Of a stretch of DNA of 64,000 bases, positions 12,399 to 22,919 are shown one piece after another. The notes under the pieces are model-generated. The model saw only the letters and a list, made by a program, of their open reading frames with translations. It was not told where the DNA came from and made no database searches. A program made the translations under genes and the position numbers. Every line of letters starts with the position of its first letter. The first letter of the stretch is position 1. Origin of the DNA: Jackrogersella multiformis (Eukaryota; Ascomycota; Sordariomycetes; Xylariales; Hypoxylaceae); NCBI GenBank assembly GCA_902806575.1, contig CADCXD010000010.1:2356001-2420000 (forward strand), given 5' to 3'.

Positions 12399-15300
12399 AA
12401 TAAAATTTTTTTTTAAAAAAACCTTATTTTTAAAAAAGCACGTGTTTTTTAAAAGAAAATTAATCTTTTTTTAAAAATTATTTTATTTTAATTATTTATA
12501 AGTAATTAATTTACTTAAAAAAGTTTCTTATTAAAGTATATTATATTAATATTATTTATTAATTTTATTATTATATATATTATTATAATTATAAAAGAAA
12601 TTTTATATTTTATTATTTATTAATTTATAAAACCTTAAATTACCTTTTTCGTTAAATAATAAATAATTTTTTAAGTTTTTAATAATACTTTTTTTATAAA
12701 ATCTTAAAACTAAAGGTAAACATAAAGAAAATTACTATTTATAAGAATTTATTAAAATTAAATAACGTTTTAATACGTAATTTCTTATTAAGATATTTAA
12801 AATAAAAAATATATTACTTTAAAACCTTTCTTTTATTCTTAAATTATTTTAATTTAATAACGATAATATTATAATCCTTTATAATCTTTAAAATTATAAA
12901 ATAATTATATAAAACGTTTTTAATATTAATAATATTAAAATGAATTTTAATAATCTTTTTATATAATTTATTAATCTTTATTAAAAAATATATAATAATT
13001 ATTATATTATTTAAATATTTATTATTATCGTTATAAGTAATTAAATTATTAATAAAGATTAAATTTAAAATTAATATAATTTAATTTAAATAATTTATAA
13101 TATAATAGTTTAATTTAATTAAACTAGTATAATATTAATAAATAAATAAGTAGCTTATTTTAAATAATAAATTTAATAAATTAGTTTAGATTTTTCGTAA
13201 TAAATTTAAAATATAATTACTTAATATATATAAGATAATTAAGCCCGATAAAAATTATTAATAAGCTTAAAAAAATGGTTAATTATTATTAATAAACCTT
13301 TTAAATCTTTTATTAAGATTTTAAAAAGTAAAAAGATTTTTAATAAAAGGTAATAAATTAAGCTTATATTAAAGAATTTTAAATTAATAACTTTTTTATA
13401 AGAAAATATATAAATCTCGCGTATATTAACGTAAAAACTTACCGTTAATTTAATAAATTAATTAATATTAATGTTATTTTAAAAAGTATTAAAAAACGTA
13501 TTATATTAAAAACGTTAATTAAATTAAATCCTTTTAATTAAAGAAACTTAATATACTTTAAAATATTATTTATTAAATATTTTAATTTAAAAGCTTAAAT
13601 AAAGAACTTTTTTTTCTTATAATCCTTTTTATAAGCTTAAGTTAAAAAAATAATTAAAAAGGCTTAAATATAATTTAATTTTATTAAAATTAATCCCTTT
13701 ATATTTAAAAATAATAAAAAAAGAATTTCCCTTAAAAAAGCTATTAAAGTATTTAATAATAACTTAAATAACTTTAATTTTAATAATTAATCTTAAAACT
13801 TTAAATTACTTAAAAATCTTTTTAAAAAATTACCTTAAGTTAATCTCACGCCTTTATATAATAATAAAGATTCTTTACCTTAAAATAATAATAATTAATT
13901 ATTTAAAGCTTTAAAACGATTAATTTATCTCTTTTACGTTATAATTACCGTTAATTTAATATAATTTAATAAACTTATTATTTATAATAATAAAAACCTT
14001 TTAAAATTTTAAACTTAATAAATAAAAGTTAAAATATACTTAAAAACGTATGTAAAAAATTTTCCTAAAGATTTTTTTTTTATTAATTAAATTAAATCGT
14101 TATTATTTAAAAAAATATAATTATAATATTAATAACGTAAAAGCTAAGTTATATAATTAAAAGTTTTTAATACTTAAGTAATATACGTTATTACTTTTTG
14201 AAAACGTTTTATAAACTTTTTAAAAAAACACCGTAATTTAAAAAAAAAAATAAGTTTAAATATTAAAAGGATATTACTTAATATTTTATCGAATTATTAA
14301 ACCTTAATAAAATGGTTTAATAATTTGAAATAACGTTTTAAAATTATATCGTTAAAATCTTTTTTAATAAAATCATTAAATTAATTTATTTTAAATAAAA
14401 AAAACTTCCGAATATAAATAAAAAATTCCTTATCGTTATTTAAGAAATAAATTAAATATATAAAAACATATTAATTAACCTTAATATTTCGGGAAAAAAA
14501 AGCCCGTTTTAATTTAAAAATCTTTAAAATCGGGCTAAATTAACCGTAAAAAGGAAAACCGCTTTAATTTAAGTTAAAATTAATCTTTAAATAATAATAA
14601 TAAACTTAAAAACGAAAGTAAATTAAAATTAAACTAAAAGGATAAGGTTTAATTTAATAATAAAAATACTTTAAAAAGAATTAATTAAATAAATATAAAT
14701 TAATAAAAAAATTAAGAAATCTTATTAATATTATAAACGTAATAATTATTAAACCTTTTTTTATTTTATTAAAAAAAACGTTAATAATAAAGATTTATTA
14801 TTAAATTTAAATAAAATCTCCTTCGTAAAATAATTCCGAAATAATAATATTTAACTTACACTTTTATTATAAAAGAAAATATAAATAAATATAACTTTAT
14901 AAGAATTATCTTATCCTTAAATTATAAAAATCGAAGATTTCGATTTCGATTTTTAAATAGCTTTAACGCCGCACTTCGTTAAATTTTATAATTAAAATAA
15001 AATAAAATTTATCGAATCGTAATAATTAAAAAGTTAATTAAAAATAAAATAAAAGTTATAAAAATACCTTATTTAAAACTAACTTTAAAATATAAACTTA
15101 TTATTAATATAAACTTATTATTAATATAAACTTATTATTAATATAATATTAATATATAATAAAAAACAATATTAAATATAAATATTATTAAATTTAAAAA
15201 GCTTAATTTTAATAATATCTTTTTTTAAGATAAGGAAATAAAAATTGCCGATTATTAAAAAATAATATATACGACTTATATTAGCCTTTAACTTAACTTA

Positions 15301-15948
15301 AATTCTTTTTATAAAATATTATTATATTAATTTTTTTATTTTTCGTTGTTAAAAGAACCATTTTTTTAAAATTAGCTTTAAATTAAAGGCCTTAAATAAT
15401 AAATAAAAATTTATAAATCCGTAAACTTCTTTTTAAATCTTAAGAAAATTAAATTTAATTCTTTTTATTATCGGAAATATTATATTAATTTAACTTTATA
15501 TAACTTAAGGAAATTAATTAATATAATAATAATAAGAAATATTAAAGTAAAAAAAATATTAAAAAACGTTCTTAAAAGTTTTTATAAATTTATATATATT
15601 ATAATAAAAGAAATAAAATAACGCTTCTTAAATTATTAATTATAAAATTACGTTATCGATTTTTAAAAAGAAAAGACGCTTTTTTAAGAACTTTTTTACG
15701 TTATAAGTAAAAAAAAACTCGATACGTTAAAATTATAACTAAACGAGATACTTAATAACGGATATATTTAGAAATTTATTTTATTTTATGTAATATTTAT
15801 AATATTTATAAATAAACTAAATCTTTAAAACCTTTTTTAACTTATAATAAATTATAAAAGCTTAAATAATAATATTATTTTTATACGATATTTTATACTT
15901 TTAATATTTAAATTATAAGCTTACTTTAAAACTATAAAATAATTTATT

Positions 15949-16140
15949 AAAATCGATTTTAAGTTAAGATTTTACTTTATTAAAATTAAGGAAAAAAACG
16001 AATAAAAAATAACCTTCCGATATAAATATAATCTTTTTAAATACTTAATTATACTTTTTAAATTAATTAATATTTTTATAACTTTTTAATTTATACGGAT
16101 ATTATAAAAAAATACGATAAAATTATTAAGGAAATCTTAA
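15949..16140 (+). pseudogene. Decayed Ty3/Gypsy reverse transcriptase core
   Basis: One frame keeps the spacing of the Ty3 RT palm: an IDF..R.YFIKIKE segment, then TFRYKY and F.YL blocks. Stops stand where glutamine, tryptophan or arginine codons are expected, as C-to-T or G-to-A change would produce. It is non-functional. Confidence 0.7.
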
Positions 16141-17529
16141 AAAAACTTATAAAATATTATTTTATAATTAACTTATAAAAGTGCTTTTAAAAAGTTTAAA
16201 AAGTAAACTTTTTTAATTATATTATTAAAATTAATAATATTTTAATGGTATAAAATAAAATAAATTATATTAATAATTAAAAAACGCTTAAATTATTAAA
16301 AAAATCTTAATAATTTATAAAAAAATTCTTAGAAATAATAAAATTAATTATTAATATAAATAAAGGAGATAAAAAGGATTAGAAATAAATTAAGGAAATA
16401 AATAAATTTTTTAAAGAATTTAAATTTTATTTTAATTTTTTATAATAAACTTATATCGAAATTAATACTTTAAATTATATTATTAACGCCGTTCTTTCTT
16501 AAAAAAATAAATAAAGTAAACTTAAACTTATAACTTATTATTTTTATAAATTTATACCGGTAAAAATAAATTATAAAATTTATAATAAAAAATTATTAAT
16601 TATAAAAAAAAATTTCGAAAAATAATATTAATATTTAAAAAAAATTAAATATTAAATTAAAATTTATTCGGATTATTAAAACTTAACTTACTTTATAATA
16701 ACCAAAATTTTAAACTAACGTTAAGCCCGATAAATATAAAAACTTTTATTATATTAATTTATAATTAATTATTAATTAAATAAATAAAATAATATAGCCG
16801 AATTTTTTTTAAAATTACCGTAATATCGACTTAAAAAAGAAGAAATTAAAAATTAACTTATAAAATTAATTTTATAAAATAAATATTTTTTATATTTTTA
16901 AGGAACTTTATTCGTTTTTTTAATAATTATCCTCGTTATATTAAAAAAAATTTATAATTTTATTATATTTAATTAAGCTTTCGATTTTATTAAATAATTA
17001 AAAAAAGTAATTATTAATAATTTAAAATATGTTATGTAAATTAAAAATCTTTTTAAAAACGTTATTTTATAAAATAACTTTTTATATTAAAAGGAAAGAT
17101 TTTAAATATTTACGGAATTTTAAAAAGAAATCATTTCTATTAAACACGATATTTTTATCGTTAAATATATGGAAATAAATAAGATTTTAAAACTAATTAT
17201 TTAAAACTTTTAGTAATTAAATATTAAAAATATTATCCGAAATTATATATAAAATTATTTAAAATATTAATAAAATAAGATTTTTTATTACGCTTTATAT
17301 AAATATTTTTAACCGATAAAATTATATTATAAACCTTAATTAATAATAATAATAAACTTTATTATTAACTTTTTTTTATTAAATAATTATAATTTTATTT
17401 AAATAATAATAGATTTATTTTTTAAAATAATATACTTTATTCCTTTTAAAATAAAAGAAAAGAAGTTTAATAACTTAATTAAAAATTTTATTAAATAATA
17501 TTAAAAATTATACGATATATTTTTAAATA

Positions 17530-17760
17530 TTATTTTTAATAAAGATTTTAAGTTTACGTTTTATATTTAAAAGGACTTTTTTAAATTAATAAATATTAAA
17601 TCCCGTATAAATATTTTATTTTATTTATAACCCGATAAATAAATAAAACGCCTTAATTAAATTTTAAAAATCTATTTTAAAACCTTCGTTAATTACGAGA
17701 TAAATAATTAAAAAAACTTATTTACGATTATAAAATTTATTTATAATAATATTATTTTTT
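17530..17760 (+). pseudogene. Decayed Ty3/Gypsy integrase core
   Basis: One frame reads as a RIP-altered integrase catalytic core: a DFKFT segment at the DRGPQFTS position, a 'PDK' with stops where the PQTDGQTER loop belongs, then FKTFVNYE and a closing FIYNN. The match of spacing over about 75 codons makes the identification firm. It is non-functional. Confidence 0.75.
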
Positions 17761-18436
17761 ATTAATATAACTTACCTTTTTTTATATTAATTATAATTAC
17801 CACTTAATAACTTATAATTTTCTTATAAATATTTTACGTAATTTTAAAAACAAATTATATATATATTAAATAATATAAATATATAAAAACATTTAAAATA
17901 AAGCCGCTAATAAATAAAAGAATAAGTTAATAAATAATAAAAAAATATATTAATTTTCGAAATAAATTAATTTATAATATTAAACGTAAAAAATATTAAA
18001 ACTAAACGCTTTATTAAAAAATTAAATAAAAAGCTTTTAAGCTTTTTTAAAATTTAATAAATAATCTTTCTTATCGTAATAAAACTTATTTTTTTTAAAA
18101 AATAAAAAATATATAATTCGTTTTATATTTTACTTATTAAACTTTATTACGTTAATAATTAAAAACTTCTTAACTTTAATTAAATCTTACGTATAATAGC
18201 CCCGATAAAATTTAAAAACTATTAAATAAAATAAATAATAAACTTTATTAAAAATTAAGATAAAATAAAATATCTTATAAAGTAAAAAAATTAACCGGTT
18301 AAAAAATATTAAATTTAAGAACTTTATAAATATATATTTAATAAAAAAATAAAGGTAATAATTAAACTATTTTATAAATAATATATTAATAAACTTTATA
18401 ATTTTATAATTATATAATATACTTAAAGATAAATAT

Positions 18437-18452
18437 TAAAAAAAGGAGAATT
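18437..18452 (+). other. Candidate polypurine tract
   Basis: A run of A and G (AAAAAAAGGAGAA) lies immediately upstream of the 3' LTR, where Ty3/Gypsy elements prime plus-strand DNA synthesis. RIP changes G to A, so a purine tract can persist in a mutated copy. Confidence 0.55.
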
Positions 18453-18454
18453 AA

Positions 18455-18763
18455 TATTATATAAATAAGCTTTATAAAGTAAAATACAATTAATATATAT
18501 AAATTAATAAATATAAAATATATTAAAACTTATAAAATAAAATTATTAAATAAAGTTAATTAAAAAACTTAATTAATATATATAAAACTAAATTAACAAG
18601 ATTAAATAAACGTTAATAACGCTTAAAGAAATATTCAGATTATATATATATAAATTATTATGCCTTTTATCGCAAGAAGAAAAAAAAGGCAAGGACCTTA
18701 AGACCATAGAGAATTATTACTCGAAATTAAACTATAGTTCCAAATCCTATTGCCCTTGTCACA
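18455..18763 (+). repeat. 3' LTR (309 bp)
   Basis: It pairs with 12090-12398. Its left part is RIP-mutated (TATTATATAAAT against TGTCATATGGAT). Its last roughly 110 bases, including GCCTTTTATCGCAAGAAG and the TTGTCACA end, are unmutated. It is followed by the ATAAT duplication at 18764-18768. Confidence 0.9.
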
Positions 18764-18768
18764 ATAAT

Positions 18769-20616
18769 AGGTTTAAAGTCATTATACAGGCCAAGCCTCA
18801 CATATTAAGAATAGCAGCGTTGCGACTCGATCTAGGTTTAGAGAGATTTAAAGTAACAAGTGCGAACAAGGAACAATAGGAACATATATTATAAACACTC
18901 CAAGGTCTGTCTTTCGTTGTCAAATTAATTGATGGTAGCTAAGTGTATTTCGAGACATTTTCAAGAGGCTGAGAAAGGGAAACTCCCCTTACTGTCACGG
19001 GCAAAAAATGAATTTGAAAGAGGTGAAAGTGAAGGTTTCGACACTCTGCTTAATCTAAAATAGGCTCGGTACAGTGGTGTATTACCTACCTAGGTATGTA
19101 TAGGAGTAAATTGGATTCAATGTCAACTGTAAAAGTTGCTCTAAACACGAGTTTCAACGCATCGTGGCATAATGTCAAACTTAAGCACATGAAAACCTAA
19201 GTAGTAATCATTCCTGTATGAATCTATTCAGTACGTTTGCTAGACTTTTAGAACTAAATCTCCTTTAATATAAAGTTACCTATGTGTTAGGAAATACAAG
19301 GAACCCTTAGACTTGGCTATGCACAGAGTAAGGGATAATAAAGAGAAGCTCGCTTATAAGAGTAAACACCTAATAAAAGATTATTAACATTTAACTCCTT
19401 ACATATATACACAAGGTAGTTAGGGCGAACTATGTGAGTTGCTACTGTGGGGCGGTTATGTACCTAGGTAATCAAAAGGATAAGTAAGATCCTAAGAGTT
19501 TTTAGGTTGAAGAAAAACCTATATAATATAGTAACCATTATCCAATCACTCGATCTGTCCCCATATATTTTCCCCCTGAGGTAAGAGTGTGGATATATGC
19601 GGCCCTCGCCTCCTTAGGCCGTAACTAGCCATTTCCAAACCATAGCGATACCTCATCACAATTAACACATTCATATTATTAATGAAACAGACTGTTCACT
19701 TCTCAAAGCACAGACGCGCATATATTTATGTTACAAGCTTGCTAACCTACCTAGGTAGTTATTTACATCATTAATCCAGCTTTAAGTATACGGCTTCTGC
19801 TTACCTACCTTTAGACTTAACCTAGCAGGTAGGTATTAAAAATGCTAACCTGTATCATCGTAACACTCTCAATATTACCTAACCTCAAGTAACCACATCA
19901 AGTATTCAAACCCATATCCTCTCGAACCATCAAAAAATACCCACAGTTCATTCCCTCAGCAATGCAAAACGCAGACCCATATGACGTCAGCTCGGATGCG
20001 CGATACGACCATACCGGGTATTAGCGGCGTAGGTTGCAAGCGGGAGGACGGAATAGGCAAGAGGGTGCCGCAACGGCGCCATCTGATTGGCTGGGAGGCA
20101 CGAGCTCGCGGCCGACCCGCCTAGCCTAGCCTCGGTATACATGTTTGCGACGGGATCGCGACTGAAAATTTGAGAGGGAAATTTGAGGCTATTCAGAATG
20201 AGGAGAGTTGTACCTAGGATTACGTAGTTATGAGCCAGCTTTAAGTCTTGGTTACGGTCGGTGTGTCATTCATGTGTCCACAGTAGGAATTGATGCGTCA
20301 TGATTGGATCTTCATCGACCCATTACTCACAAGACATTCAGCTTCATGTTTAATATATTGATGAGCTGGTATGAAGACAGCGTGGAAGACATAGGTTATG
20401 TTTCACCATCGCGCATATTGCAGAACAGAATATTACACAGATTGTAGCTCACATATATAATCACAATCTATCTTAAGGAAACAGACACAACCAAAAACAT
20501 ATTTGCCAGATAAAAAATGCATTTGTATCAATTCATGTCTGTAGAGGCTTCCCAATCTATGTCAAAAAGGCTCTGCAAAAAGGTAATTCATTACAACCAA
20601 TGGGGTATCCTCCTGT
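18769..20616. other. Gene-free flank between transposon and glutamine synthetase
   Basis: AT-rich sequence of normal texture with ACCTAGGT palindromes at about 19087 and 19750. A GC-rich patch at 20030-20150 contains CGGCGCC and a run of GCC/GGC. No gene is supported. Confidence 0.5.
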
Positions 20617-22554
20617 TTAGTTTACTGCGCCGAAAATCGTCTCCATAATTATGCCCGTGATTTGGTAAGGGTCTGCGTTCGAGGCTGGGCGTCGGTCCTC
20701 GAAGTAACCGTAGCCCTTCGCAGCGCATTCTCGGGGGATACGGATCGAGGCACCTCTGTTCGCGATACCGAAGCTGAAAGAATCGATAGCTCCGGTCTCG
20801 TGCCGACCCGTTAGACGTAGTTCGTTACCCTCACCGTAGACAGCAATGTGCTCCGCATGTCGGCCTTCCAGCTTCTTGATCGCGGACTCGATGTGCTATT
20901 CGCCCATTAGTAAACCGCCCAACACAAATCGTAGGATTCATTTAATCGTACCTTCATGCCACCTTCAACGCGCATCTCCTTGGTGGAGAAGTTGCTGTGG
21001 AGACCAGCACCGTTCCAGTCACCAGGGATGGGCTTCGGCTGGACAGAGATCTTGGCGCCGAACTCCTCGGCAACGCGGTGAAGGAGGAAGCGAGCCATCC
21101 AGAGCTGGTCGCCCATCTCAATACCGTCGCAAGGGCCGACCTGGAATTCCCACTGGGCAGGCATGACCTCGGCATTGGTGCCGGAGATCTTGATACCGGC
21201 GTACAAGCAGGCCTTGTAGTGGGCATCGACGATGTCACGGCACATAACTCTGCCAGCGCCAACACCGCAGTAGTATGGACCCTGAGGAGCAGGATATCCA
21301 TTCTTGGGCCAGCCGTACGGTCGGTCCTCCATGTCGAAGAGTGTGTACTCTTGCTCGAGACCGAACCATGGCACATGCTCGGCGTGTGCCTCCATCAGCT
21401 TAGCGCACTCATGGCGGTGGTTGAACTTGTTGGGAGTGCCATCGGCGTTCCAGCACTCGGCAAGAACTAGGATGTTGGGAACGCCTCGCATAGGGTCGGG
21501 GTAGACGGCAACGGGTCGTAGATAGACATCACTGTTGTCACCGGGAGCCTGGTCGGTAGAAGAACCATCGAAGTTCCAGACAGGAAGATCCTCGGGCTTG
21601 AAGTCACCATCCTTGGGGATTTTGGTGATGGTCTAGATATGTGCAATTGCAATTAGTGCTTATTCATAGAAATAAAAAGTTCAAATATAAATCGCTTCCG
21701 CCATTTTAGGATGTAAAGAGCCGGTTGCAGTGGAATCGATTAATGGTGATAGTCGCCACTGGGCGCAGAATACGAGTAATGATGCCAGCAGCCCACATGG
21801 CCCCTTGCGCCTTGCGTCACGCCTAGGCGAGACTTTCCGGCGCCGTTGACAAAGGACAGTTTGCGCGCTGTTTTATGGGGTCGAGGGTTTGCTTGGTGAT
21901 TTAGAGGGCCGCAGATAGTGCCAAGTGGGCGAGGTCGGACCAAGCCGGTTCTGTTCTCGATCGAGTTCCAGTCGATCAGGACTTAAACAGGGATCTGCCA
22001 GCCTAGAAAGATCCCTCTAAGCTGACAACGACCCACGAATTAAATCTCGCCGGGGAATTTATCAGAAAACTCAGGGTCCTTGCAGGTTCCGGCCAATTCC
22101 CGTACATCCGAGGGACCGAGGGACCGAAGAAGAGTTCTCTTGACACGAAGATATCATGTAACAGGAACGCAAGCGATTCGACAAAGATAACAGCCCGAGG
22201 CAAATTACGTACCTTGCTCTTGGATCGAACGTGGCCATGAGCATCAATCCAGATGTACTCCGCCATGGCGTTTCCCTTCTGGTCGAGCTTCATGTACTTC
22301 ATGAGCTGTGATGATAAATCAGTACCATTGTTCGTAGGGCGGACAGTCGTATCGCCGGTTGCCAATGATGCGCCATGCCCATGTGTTTGGGTGATCGCGT
22401 GCTCACGTTTTCAGTGTACGAGACATGAGTTTCGGCCTAGGAGAAAGATTCTGTTAGCAAATCGTCTCGTAAGATGAGGGGTTGATTGGCTGGCGACGGC
22501 TGGCGATGGCAGGCCGGCGGGGAACGGGTTCTTGCGCAGGATGAGGCTCACCAT
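20617..22554 (-). CDS. Glutamine synthetase (eukaryotic GSII)
   Basis: The coding exons on the minus strand are 22554-22552 (the ATG alone), 22436-22407, 22305-22213, 21632-20952 and 20895-20617, giving 361 residues. The enzyme makes glutamine from glutamate, ammonia and ATP. Visible GSII blocks are LMKYMKLDQKGNAMAEYIWID, WNFDGSSTDQAPGDNSDVYL (substrate loop), WFGLEQEYTLFD (metal-binding glutamates), GTNAEVMPAQWEFQVGPCDG, PKPIPGDWNGAGLHSNFSTK (ATP site), HETGAIDSFSFGIANRGASIRIPR, and YFEDRRPASNADPYQITGI. The end IMETIFGAVN is usual. The start is set by ATG|GTGAGC, because the next exon begins AETHVSYTEN and no other upstream ATG fits. The third intron is 580 nt, far longer than the others (115, 101 and 56). 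Two GATAAG sites upstream suggest nitrogen control. Confidence 0.95.
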
Positions 22555-22712
22555 GGTTGCGGTATTGGATATAAGATCGATCTAGGGGTATTTTCTTATA
22601 GGATGCAAATTTGCAAACTGTAGATTGTCTAAGGACAACGTCGAACGAAGGAGGAGGTTTATATTATCGAGGAGGTTGAAGGAGAGGAAAGGAAAGCGAA
22701 AGAGTTAGAACT

Positions 22713-22906
22713 GATAAGGGGAAGGAGTCGAAGAAAAATTGATTGCGGGGGGGACACTGCGGCTTTTATGTGGAATATCCGTTGACCGGAGAGCTTTTAG
22801 TTGATTAAATAGTAGGTACTTTAGGTATCTTATGTATTTTAGCTATGGCTGGCTACCTAGGAGGCAGGTACATACAACCTTGGAATACGTACGTTGAAAA
22901 GATAAG
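22713..22906. promoter_or_regulatory. Two GATAAG sites upstream of glutamine synthetase
   Basis: GATAAG occurs at 22713-22718 and 22901-22906, about 160 and 350 bases before the start codon. GATAAG is the core site of AreA/NIT2 GATA factors, which activate nitrogen genes in filamentous fungi. A six-base motif is expected by chance fairly often, so this is only suggestive. Confidence 0.35.
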
Positions 22907-22919
22907 GTGCTCTCGTTCA

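Larger units (their letters stand above)
12090..18763 (+). mobile_element. RIP-degenerated Ty3/Gypsy LTR retrotransposon, full length and inactive
   Basis: The element is 6674 bp with 309-bp LTRs at both ends, TGT...ACA termini and an ATAAT target duplication. The interior is almost pure A+T. CA and TG dinucleotides have nearly vanished while CC, CT and CG survive, the signature of CpA-directed RIP. Despite stops everywhere, the plus strand still reads like a Ty3/Gypsy pol. A reverse-transcriptase-like stretch at about 15949-16140 has KIDFK.RFYFIKIKE followed by a TFRYKY..F.YL pattern. An RNase H-like stretch at about 16350-16505 has TYIEI...NYII.AVLS. An integrase-like stretch at about 17530-17760 has KDFKFT...F, a PD.. 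spacing for PQTDGQ, and FVNYE. The RT-RNaseH-integrase order excludes Copia. A purine tract before the 3' LTR (about 18437-18452) fits the plus-strand primer site. No intact gene remains. Confidence 0.92.

Noticed and set aside
12399..12440. Search for a primer binding site after the 5' LTR
   Set aside because: The sequence is so heavily mutated that no match to a tRNA 3' end can be claimed.
20003..20022. Short stretch resembling both ends of 5S rRNA (TACGACCATAC followed by CCGGGTATT)
   Set aside because: Only about 18 bases; no body of the gene, no internal control regions, and easily by chance.
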